Below, piece by piece: positions 12,029 through 17,743 of a stretch of 17,743 bases of DNA. The DNA is taken from contig DAOQMM010000075.1 in assembly GCA_035335645.1 (NCBI GenBank), positions 1 to 17,743 of the forward strand, read 5' to 3'. Origin of the DNA: Zoogloea sp035335645 (GTDB lineage: Bacteria; Pseudomonadota; Gammaproteobacteria; Burkholderiales; Rhodocyclaceae). The notes beneath the pieces are model-generated. The model saw only the letters and a program-made list of their open reading frames with translations, was not told where the DNA came from and ran no database searches. A program made the position numbers and the translations under genes. Position 1 is the first letter of the stretch. Every line of letters begins with the position of its first letter.

Positions 12029-13396
12029 ATGAAGGTTATCGTCCTCGCCGCCGGTCAGGGCAAGCGCATGCGCTCCATCCTGCCCAAAGTCCTGCAACCC
12101 CTGGCCGCCAAGCCCTTGCTCGCCCATGTGCTCGATACGGCTCGCGCACTCCAGGCCGAGCGCATCGTCGTGGTGTATGGCCATGGCGGCGAAGTCGTGC
12201 GTGAGGCGCTGGATGCGCCCGATCTCGCCTGGGCCCGTCAGGATCCGCCCCAGGGCACCGGCCATGCAGTGCAGCAAGCCATGCCCCATGTGGATGACGG
12301 TGACACCGCCCTCATCCTCTACGGCGACGTGCCCCTGATCGGCGAGGCCACCCTGCGTCGCCTGGTGGGCGCCACCGGTCCCGAGAAGCTGGCCCTGCTC
12401 ACTGTGGGCATGGACGATCCCACCGGCTACGGGCGCATCCTGCGAGACGCTGCTGGCAAGGTGACGTCCATCGTCGAAGAGAAGGACGCGACGCCCGAGC
12501 AGCGTCAGGTGCGTGAAGTGAACACCGGCATCCTCGCCGCGCCGGTCACCCAGTTGCGCGCCTGGCTCGCCCGGCTGAAGAACGACAACGCCCAGGGCGA
12601 GTATTACCTTACCGACATCATCGCCATGGCCGTGGCCGACGGCTTCGAGGTCGTCACCACCCAGCCCGACGCCTTCGAGGAAACCCTCGGCGTCAACAAC
12701 AAGACCCAGCTCGCCGAACTCGAGCGCATCCACCAGCGCGCCATCGCCCGTCGTCTCACCGACGCCGGTGTCACCGTCATCGACCCCGCTCGCATCGACG
12801 TGCGTGGCGAGCTGATCTGCGGCCGCGACGTGGAGATCGACGTCAACTGCGTCTTCGAAGGCCGGGTCGAGCTCGCCGACGGCGTGCGCATCGGCGCCAA
12901 CTGTGTGCTCCGCAACGCCACCCTCGGCGCCGGCACCAGGGTCGCGCCCTATTCCCACATCGAAGACACGACCATGGGGCCTGCCTGCATCATCGGCCCC
13001 TACGCGCGTACCCGTCCCGGCACCGTCCTGGGCGAAGACGTGCATGTCGGCAACTTCGTCGAGATCAAGAACAGCGTGATCGCCGACCACTCCAAGGCCA
13101 ATCACCTCGCCTACGTGGGCGATGCGGACATCGGCCAGCGGGTCAATGTGGGCGCCGGCACCATCACCTGCAACTACGATGGCGCCAACAAATTCCGCAC
13201 CGTCATCGAGGACGACGTCTTCATCGGCTCCGATACCCAGCTCGTCGCCCCCGTCCGCGTGGCCCGCGGCGCCACCCTGGGCGCTGGCACCACGCTGACC
13301 AAAGATGCACCCGCGGAGCAGCTCACGGTTTCGCGCGCGCGTCAGGTCACCGTTCCCGGCTGGACCCGCCCGGTCAAGGCCGCCAAGAAGTCCTGA
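12029..13396 (+). CDS. glmU: Bifunctional GlcNAc-1-P uridyltransferase/GlcN-1-P acetyltransferase
   Basis: GlmU acetylates glucosamine-1-phosphate with acetyl-CoA and then couples it to UTP, giving UDP-GlcNAc for peptidoglycan and lipopolysaccharide. The ATG at 12029 gives 455 residues, the normal length; GGAAG lies 5 nt upstream. An ATG at 12011 in frame would add six residues (MHPEDS) and is less likely. The N-terminal pyrophosphorylase domain (about 1-230) begins with LAAGQGKRM at 6-14 and K20, and contains QGTGHAVQ and GEYYLTDI. The C-terminal half (about 250-455) is a left-handed beta helix of hexapeptide repeats with NHLAYVGDADIG, where H359 matches the catalytic histidine, and GAGTITCNYDGANK. 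glmS follows after 68 nt. The frame is open far upstream, but that stretch is antisense to the phosphotransacylase gene and not part of GlmU. Confidence 0.98.
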   Translation: MKVIVLAAGQGKRMRSILPKVLQPLAAKPLLAHVLDTARALQAERIVVVYGHGGEVVREALDAPDLAWARQDPPQGTGHAVQQAMPHVDDGDTALILYGDVPLIGEATLRRLVGATGPEKLALLTVGMDDPTGYGRILRDAAGKVTSIVEEKDATPEQRQVREVNTGILAAPVTQLRAWLARLKNDNAQGEYYLTDIIAMAVADGFEVVTTQPDAFEETLGVNNKTQLAELERIHQRAIARRLTDAGVTVIDPARIDVRGELICGRDVEIDVNCVFEGRVELADGVRIGANCVLRNATLGAGTRVAPYSHIEDTTMGPACIIGPYARTRPGTVLGEDVHVGNFVEIKNSVIADHSKANHLAYVGDADIGQRVNVGAGTITCNYDGANKFRTVIEDDVFIGSDTQLVAPVRVARGATLGAGTTLTKDAPAEQLTVSRARQVTVPGWTRPVKAAKKS

Positions 13397-13415
13397 ACCG
13401 TTTAGACATTTCCGG

Positions 13416-13434
13416 CGGCCCCTGCAGCGGGCCG
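13416..13434 (+). other. Weak hairpin between glmU and glmS
   Basis: CGGCCC (13416-13421) pairs with GGGCCG (13429-13434) over a 7-nt loop and is followed by TCTT only. It lacks a proper U tract, so at most it is a partial terminator that lets glmS be transcribed from the glmU promoter. It is not a glmS ribozyme: the gap is only 68 nt. Confidence 0.35.
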
Positions 13435-13464
13435 TCTTCACATTGAACGAAAGGCATTCACACC

Positions 13465-15303
13465 ATGTGCGGCATCGTCACTGCCATCGCCCGTCGCAAC
13501 ATTGTCCCCGTCCTGCTCGAAGGCCTGCGCAAGCTCGAATATCGCGGCTACGATTCCGCCGGCCTCGCCGTGCTCAAGACCGACGGTGCGCCGGCCCTGC
13601 AGCGCCTGCGCGCCGTGGGCCGCGTCGCCGAACTGTCCGCCCAGGCCGATGCCACCGCCCTGAGCGCCTCCATCGGCATCGCCCACACCCGCTGGGCCAC
13701 CCACGGCGTGCCCTCCGAGCGCAACGCCCACCCCCACATCTCCGGCGGGCTGGCCGTCGTCCATAACGGCATCATCGAAAACTTCGAGGAACTGCGCGCC
13801 GCGCTGCAGGCCAAGGGTTACGTCTTCACCTCCGAGACCGACACCGAGGCCATCGCCCACCTCCTGCACGACACCCTCAAGACGGTCTCCGATCTCTACG
13901 AGGCGGTCCGCGTCACCATCGCCCAGCTCGTCGGCGCCTACGCCATCGGTATCGTCAGCGAAGCCTATCCCGACCGCGTCATCGTCGCCCGCAAGGGCTC
14001 GCCCCTGCTCCTGGGCATCGGCGAAGACGGCCACTACGCCGCCTCCGACACCGCCGCGCTGCTCCAGGTCACGCGCAAGGTCGTCTACCTCGAAGACGGC
14101 GACGTGGCCGAGCTGACCCTCGACGGCTACCGCGTCACCCTCGCCGACGGCACGCCGGTGGAGCGCCCGGTCAACATCTCCAGCCTGTCCGCCGACGCCG
14201 TCGAACTGGGCAAGTACCGCCACTACATGCAGAAGGAGATCTTCGAGCAGCCCCAGGCCCTCGCCAACACGCTCGAACCCATCGCCGGCGCCGGCGCCAT
14301 CAGCCCGCAGATCTTCGGTGCCGAGGCCGTGGACGTCCTCAAGGCCACCCGCCGCGTGCTGATCCTCGCCTGCGGCACCAGCTACCACTCCGGCTTCACC
14401 GCCCGCTACTGGCTCGAATCCGTCGCCAGGATCCCCTGCACCGTCGAGATCGCCTCCGAATACCGCTACCGCGAATCCGTGCCCGATCCCGACACCCTGG
14501 TCGTCGTCATCTCCCAGTCCGGTGAAACCGCCGACACCCTGGCCGCCCTCAAGCACGCCAAGGGCCTGGGCATGACCAAGACCCTGGCCATCTGCAACGT
14601 GCCCGAGTCCGCCATCGTCCGCGAATCCGCCCTGCGCCTCATCACCCGCGCCGGCCCCGAGATCGGTGTCGCCTCCACCAAGGCCTTCACCACCCAGCTC
14701 GCCGCCCTGGCCCTGCTGGCCCTCACCCTCGCCAAGATCAACGGCCGCCTCGGCGCCGAGCAGGAATCCGGTTACCTCACCCAGCTGCGCCACCTGCCCG
14801 TGGCCGTGGCCAAGGTGCTGGAGCTCGAACCCGAAATCGAAAAGTGGGCCCAGCGTTTCGCCGGCAAGCACCACGCCCTCTTCCTCGGCCGCGGCAGCCA
14901 CTGGCCCATCGCCATGGAAGGCGCCCTCAAGCTCAAGGAAATCTCCTACATCCACGCCGAAAGCTACGCCGCCGGCGAACTCAAACACGGCCCCCTGGCC
15001 CTGGTGGACAAGGAAATGCCCGTCATCGCCGTCGCCCCGGCCGACGAATTGCTCGAAAAGCTCAAGAGCAATCTCCAGGAAGTCCGCGCCCGCGGCGGCG
15101 AACTCTACGTCTTCGCCGACGCCGGCTCCGAGATTCCCGAATCCGAAGGGGTGCACATCCTGCACATGCCCGAACACTACGGCATGCTCTCCCCCATCCT
15201 CCACGTCATCCCGCTGCAACTCCTCAGCTACCACGCCGCCCTGGTGAAGGGCACGGACGTAGACAAGCCGCGGAATCTGGCGAAGTCGGTGACGGTGGAG
15301 TGA
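13465..15303 (+). CDS. glmS: Glutamine-fructose-6-phosphate aminotransferase (isomerizing)
   Basis: GlmS makes glucosamine-6-phosphate from fructose-6-phosphate and glutamine, the committed step towards UDP-GlcNAc, and feeds GlmU encoded just upstream. The protein is 612 residues. After removal of Met1, Cys2 (MCGIV) becomes the N-terminal nucleophile of the class II glutaminase domain (about 2-220), which also shows KLEYRGYDSAG, HTRWATHG and HNGIIENF. Two SIS sugar-isomerase domains follow: the first (about 290-430) with ACGTSYHSG, SQSGETADT and EIGVASTKAF, the second (about 460-600) with GRGSHWPIAMEGALKLKE and ELKHGPLALV. It ends in the characteristic DVDKPRNLAKSVTVE tail. An AAAGG lies about 10 nt before the ATG. 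No riboswitch or small-RNA site is visible. A strong hairpin lies downstream. Confidence 0.98.
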   Translation: MCGIVTAIARRNIVPVLLEGLRKLEYRGYDSAGLAVLKTDGAPALQRLRAVGRVAELSAQADATALSASIGIAHTRWATHGVPSERNAHPHISGGLAVVHNGIIENFEELRAALQAKGYVFTSETDTEAIAHLLHDTLKTVSDLYEAVRVTIAQLVGAYAIGIVSEAYPDRVIVARKGSPLLLGIGEDGHYAASDTAALLQVTRKVVYLEDGDVAELTLDGYRVTLADGTPVERPVNISSLSADAVELGKYRHYMQKEIFEQPQALANTLEPIAGAGAISPQIFGAEAVDVLKATRRVLILACGTSYHSGFTARYWLESVARIPCTVEIASEYRYRESVPDPDTLVVVISQSGETADTLAALKHAKGLGMTKTLAICNVPESAIVRESALRLITRAGPEIGVASTKAFTTQLAALALLALTLAKINGRLGAEQESGYLTQLRHLPVAVAKVLELEPEIEKWAQRFAGKHHALFLGRGSHWPIAMEGALKLKEISYIHAESYAAGELKHGPLALVDKEMPVIAVAPADELLEKLKSNLQEVRARGGELYVFADAGSEIPESEGVHILHMPEHYGMLSPILHVIPLQLLSYHAALVKGTDVDKPRNLAKSVTVE

Positions 15304-15360
15304 AGCGGGGGCAGGAATTGACGTTCGCCCTTTGCAAATAAGGTTTGTCGGACGCAGCAG

Positions 15361-15395
15361 GAAACGAAGGGGCCATCTGGCCCCTTTGTCGTTTC
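15361..15395 (+). terminator. Intrinsic terminator after glmS
   Basis: AAGGGGCC (15367-15374) pairs with GGCCCCTT (15379-15386) over an ATCT tetraloop. GAAACG (15361-15366) further pairs with CGTTTC (15390-15395) outside a 3-nt bulge. It begins 58 nt after the glmS stop and should end the glmU-glmS transcript, separating it from the sigma factor gene. Confidence 0.82.
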
Positions 15396-15484
15396 TCGAA
15401 GGGGCGTTGTACGCGAGGCGAGGCCCCGGCCATCCCGCGTGTGAAGCAATTCCGCCACGCGTACCCCCTCACCCGGCGTCGCGC

Positions 15485-15514
15485 TTCAACTATTTTTCCC
15501 CCGCCCCACAATAT
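15485..15514 (+). promoter_or_regulatory. Weak promoter candidate for the sigma factor gene
   Basis: TTCAAC (15485-15490) and CAATAT (15509-15514) are 18 nt apart and are the only reasonable sigma70-like pair in the AT-richest part of this 286-nt gap (15304-15589). No recognisable ECF-type -35 (such as GGAAC) is seen at usual spacing. Low confidence. Confidence 0.3.
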
Positions 15515-15540
15515 CCACGGCTCCCGTTCGTCTACCGTGG
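15515..15540 (+). repeat. Inverted repeat at the sigma factor gene start
   Basis: CCACGG (15515-15520) and CCGTGG (15535-15540) form a perfect 6-bp inverted repeat with a 14-nt centre, ending one base before the upstream ATG at 15542. In RNA it could form a hairpin masking that start; as DNA it could be a binding site just past the proposed -10. Chance cannot be excluded for a 6-bp arm. Confidence 0.3.
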
Positions 15541-15589
15541 CATGGACTCTTCGTTTTCACTGCCCCGGTCCCGATCCGGGACTGCCCCG

Positions 15590-16138
15590 ATGGCCGAGCG
15601 GAATCGACATCTGACTGAAACCATCTCCCGTGAAAGCGGGCGGCTGGGGCGTTTCATCCGTCAGCGGGTGCCCGATCCGGGCGATGCGGAGGACATCCTG
15701 CAGGATGTCTTCTTCGAGCTGGTCGAAGCCTGGCGCTTGCCGGAGCCCATCGAGCAGGTGGGGGCCTGGTTGTTCCGGGTGGCGCGGCACCGCATCGTGG
15801 ATCGTTTCCGCAAGCGTCGCGAAGAGCCGCTGCCGCTCGCGCCCGAGGGGGACGACGACGATACCGAGCACTGGCTCGCGCAGGCCCTGCCGACCACCGA
15901 CGGCGGCCCGGAGGCGGCGCATCTGCGGCGTCAGTGGCTCGACGCCATCGCCGTCGCCCTCGACGAACTCCCGCCCGGCCCGCGCGATGTCTTCGTCGCC
16001 CACGAAATCGACGGGCGCAGCTTCAAGGACATGGCTGCCGAAAGCGGCGTGCCCCTCAACACCCTGCTCGGCTGGAAACGCCAGGCCGTCCTGCACCTGC
16101 GCGCACGTCTGGCGCCTCTTTACCTCGATCACTCCTGA
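15590..16138 (+). CDS. RNA polymerase sigma factor, ECF type
   Basis: This is a group 4 (extracytoplasmic function) sigma-70 factor, which would direct RNA polymerase to a dedicated promoter set. From ATG 15590 it has 182 residues. Sigma region 2 spans about 6-75 (GDAEDILQDVFFELVEAW, then GAWLFRVARHRIVDRFRKRR for -10 recognition). An acidic, proline-rich linker follows (EGDDDDTEHW), then region 4 at about 115-172 (LDELPPGPRDVFVAHEIDG and a helix-turn-helix SFKDMAAESGVPLNTLLGWKRQ). I chose 15590 because similar factors start just before this block. ATG 15542 is in frame and would add 16 low-complexity residues; neither start has a clear ribosome binding site. No anti-sigma factor with a zinc motif is nearby; the small membrane protein 12 nt downstream is the only adjacent candidate regulator. 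Target genes and inducing signal are unknown. Confidence 0.88.
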   Translation: MAERNRHLTETISRESGRLGRFIRQRVPDPGDAEDILQDVFFELVEAWRLPEPIEQVGAWLFRVARHRIVDRFRKRREEPLPLAPEGDDDDTEHWLAQALPTTDGGPEAAHLRRQWLDAIAVALDELPPGPRDVFVAHEIDGRSFKDMAAESGVPLNTLLGWKRQAVLHLRARLAPLYLDHS

Positions 16139-16150
16139 CTGGAAATCATC

Positions 16151-16546
16151 ATGATGAACTGCTCCACCTCCCGCCACCCCCGCAGCGCCGCCCGCTGCAT
16201 CAAGATCGGCCTGCTCGTCGTGGCGGGCGTCGCCGCCGTCACCGGTGTCGTCATGCTGTTGTGGAATGCCCTGCTGCCCCAGCTCTTCGCCGGCGTCTCG
16301 CCCATCGGCTACTGGCAGGCCCTGGGCGTGCTGGTGCTCAGCCGCCTGCTCTTCGGCGGCCTGCGTGGCGGCGGCCACGGGCGCTGGCATGCCCACCGGG
16401 CGCAGTGGGAACACCTCACGCCGGAAGAACGGGAACAGTTCAAGGGACGCTTCCATCGCCGCTGGGGCTGCTGCGGATCGGCAGACGCGGCCGACGCGTC
16501 CGCAGCCCGCGCCGAGCCCGGCGACAAGTCCGCCGATCCGGCCTGA
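16151..16546 (+). CDS. Small two-helix membrane protein linked to ECF sigma factor
   Basis: This 131-residue inner-membrane protein has no function I can name. Two hydrophobic segments are visible, about 17-39 and 53-70, joined by a short loop (FAGVSPIGYWQ). A glycine-rich turn follows (GGLRGGGHG), then a basic, His-rich soluble region with RAQWEHLTPEEREQFKGRF (about 83-101), a CC pair at 107-108, and a low-complexity Ala/Asp/Ser tail. The W-x-x-LTPEER-x-x-F pattern resembles short regulatory or chaperone-like proteins such as the Spy/CpxP group, but only weakly. It starts 12 nt after the sigma factor stop, with GGAA upstream; tandem ATGs at 16151 and 16154 leave the exact start open. As I recall, similar small proteins accompany ECF sigma genes in other bacteria, so a role in controlling the sigma factor is plausible but unproven. 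Confidence 0.75.
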   Translation: MMNCSTSRHPRSAARCIKIGLLVVAGVAAVTGVVMLLWNALLPQLFAGVSPIGYWQALGVLVLSRLLFGGLRGGGHGRWHAHRAQWEHLTPEEREQFKGRFHRRWGCCGSADAADASAARAEPGDKSADPA

Positions 16547-16574
16547 CCCGACACGCCTTCCAAACGGGCCTTGC

Positions 16575-16602
16575 GCGGCGGCATCGCCGCGGCAAAGCCG
16601 CC
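16575..16602 (+). repeat. Compound GC-rich palindrome, REP-like
   Basis: GCGGCG (16575-16580) pairs with CGCCGC (16585-16590) over GCAT. The next five bases, GCGGC (16589-16593), can instead pair with GCCGC (16597-16601) over AAA, giving two competing hairpins. The layout resembles repetitive extragenic palindromes of proteobacteria. Only one copy is in the window, so repetitiveness cannot be shown. No T run follows, so it is not a classical terminator. Confidence 0.4.
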
Positions 16603-16625
16603 TCGCCCACCGTCCCAGGTCTTCC

Positions 16626-17743
16626 ATGTCCTCCACCCGAACCGAAGCGCCGCCGGCCGTCGAGCCCGCGGGCCTGCCCCGTCGTCTGCGCGGCGCCCTG
16701 CTGCGCATCCTGCCGCTGCTGGGCGGCCTGCACGCCTACCTGGGCTGGCGTCTGCTGCCCGCCCTCGACCTCGGCGCCCTCGGGCTGAGTCTCGCCATCG
16801 CCGGACTGGTCCTGTCCGCCGGCCTGATCCCCCTGGGCCTGCTCGGGCGCTTCCTCATCCCCCATCCCGGCTGGGCCGACCGTCTCAGCGGGCTGGGCGG
16901 GCTGCTCATGGGGGCCTTCTCGACCCTGCTGGTGTTCACCGTGCTGCGCGATGGCCTGCTGTGGATCGCGAACGATCCGGCCCTCGCCGCGCCCACGGCC
17001 CTCGGCGTGCTGGGGCTCGCCGCATTCGTCACCGCGGTCGGCTACGTCAACGCCCGGCGCGTCGCCCGTGTGCGGCGCGTGGACCTCCCCCTGGCCGATC
17101 TGCCCGATGCGCTGGCGGGCTTCACCCTCGTCCAGCTCAGCGACCTCCACGTGGGCCCCACCATCAAGGGCGACTACGTGCAGGCCATCGTGGACCGGGT
17201 CAATGGGCTCGATGCGGACCTCGTCGTCCTCACCGGCGACCTGGTGGACGGCCGCGTCGACCATCTTCGCGCCCACACCGCGCCCCTCGGGCGACTGCGC
17301 AGCCGCCATGGCCCTTACATGGTCACCGGCAACCACGAGTACTACTCCGGCGCCGCCGCGTGGATGCGCGAATTCGAGCGCATCGGCCTGCGCGGCCTGC
17401 ACAACCGCCACGTGCTCATCCCCCACCGGGGCGCCCGCTTCGTGCTGGCTGGCGTCACGGATTACTCCGCCGGCGTCTTCGATCCCGCCCAGGCCAGCGA
17501 CCCGGTGGCGGCCCTGGCCGGCAGTCCGCCCGGCCTGCTGCGCATCCTGCTCGCCCACCAGCCCCGTTCCGCGGCCGCGGCGGAGGCTGCCGGCTTCCAT
17601 CTCCAGCTCTCCGGCCACACCCACGGCGGCCAGTTCTGGCCGTGGAACCACTTCGTGCCCTTGCAGCAGCCCTTCACCGCCGGCCTGCACCGCTTTGGCC
17701 GGATGCTGGTCTATACCAGCCGCGGCACGGGCTACTGGGGGCC
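16626..17743 (+). CDS. Membrane-anchored metallophosphoesterase (3'-partial)
   Basis: This calcineurin-like metallophosphoesterase resembles the YaeI/YkuE-type proteins with an N-terminal membrane part. The frame is open from ATG 16626 to the end of the window (372 codons) and must end outside. About four hydrophobic segments are visible (roughly 24-44, 50-72, 88-108, 123-142), followed by a basic stretch (NARRVARVRRV) that suggests a cytoplasmic loop. The catalytic domain starts near 165 with the five metal-binding blocks: D173-L-H175 (SDLHVGP), D205 (TGDLVDG), N236-H237-E238 (TGNHEYY), the LLAHQP histidine, and H331/H333 (SGHTHGGQ). Substrates in the family range from phosphodiesters to lipid-linked phosphates, and none can be assigned here. 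An 80-nt gap with a palindrome separates it from the small membrane protein, so shared transcription is possible; the ribosome binding site is weak. Confidence 0.92.
   Translation, partial: MSSTRTEAPPAVEPAGLPRRLRGALLRILPLLGGLHAYLGWRLLPALDLGALGLSLAIAGLVLSAGLIPLGLLGRFLIPHPGWADRLSGLGGLLMGAFSTLLVFTVLRDGLLWIANDPALAAPTALGVLGLAAFVTAVGYVNARRVARVRRVDLPLADLPDALAGFTLVQLSDLHVGPTIKGDYVQAIVDRVNGLDADLVVLTGDLVDGRVDHLRAHTAPLGRLRSRHGPYMVTGNHEYYSGAAAWMREFERIGLRGLHNRHVLIPHRGARFVLAGVTDYSAGVFDPAQASDPVAALAGSPPGLLRILLAHQPRSAAAAEAAGFHLQLSGHTHGGQFWPWNHFVPLQQPFTAGLHRFGRMLVYTSRGTGYWG

Noticed and set aside
13397..13464. glmS ribozyme or riboswitch
   Set aside because: The glmS ribozyme is typical of Gram-positive bacteria and is larger than this 68-nt gap; no matching core is seen.
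13438..15234. 598-codon open frame on the minus strand opposite glmS
   Set aside because: It is a low-complexity Gly/Asp/Val-rich translation mirroring C-ending codons of glmS, with no recognisable domain.
15318..15338. Promoter-like TTGACG with a downstream TAAGGT before the glmS terminator
   Set aside because: Spacing is only 15 nt and the -10 match is poor. A small RNA ending at the hairpin is imaginable but not supported enough to list.

Overview
The window looks like a chromosomal segment of a GC-rich betaproteobacterium, most like Rhodocyclales (Azoarcus/Thauera-type). This placement is an inference from the aroK-aroB-dgt-gltB-gltD gene order, the betaproteobacterial style of the proteins, the hydratase/phosphotransacylase fusion and the strong G/C-ending codon preference. 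No database search was run. Most of the window is housekeeping metabolism. I see no insertion sequence, prophage, CRISPR array, tRNA or rRNA.

Region 1 (1-2718, + strand) is a compact run: the 3' part of aroK (its start lies outside the window), aroB overlapping it by 13 nt, and dgt, a dGTPase-like HD phosphohydrolase, 7 nt later. AroK and AroB are shikimate-pathway enzymes, so the run joins aromatic amino acid biosynthesis to nucleotide housekeeping. Region 2 (2719-9091, + strand) opens with a 234-nt intergenic leader holding a plausible sigma70 promoter followed by an intrinsic-terminator-like hairpin. It then has gltB and gltD, one nucleotide apart, which encode the two subunits of NADPH-dependent glutamate synthase.

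Region 3 (9213-11821, - strand) converges on gltD across a perfect 12-bp hairpin that should terminate both transcripts. It holds a two-domain MaoC-type hydratase/phosphotransacylase protein and ackA, overlapping by four bases (ATGA). Together they could turn acyl-CoA into acyl phosphate and then carboxylate plus ATP. The divergent intergenic region (11822-12028) carries a perfect 15-nt palindrome, a good operator candidate, and an extended -10 promoter for glmU.

Region 4 (12029-15303, + strand) is glmU-glmS, the supply route for UDP-GlcNAc; a strong hairpin follows glmS. Region 5 (15304 to the end, + strand) holds an ECF-type sigma factor, a small two-helix membrane protein 12 nt downstream, a palindromic spacer and the 5' part of a membrane-anchored metallophosphoesterase that runs off the window. 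This last group is the least understood part: the small protein is a candidate partner or regulator of the sigma factor, and the substrate of the phosphoesterase is unknown.

GLOBAL LIMITS: domain calls come from motifs read by eye, and residue positions were counted by hand. Promoters and operators are pattern matches without experimental support.
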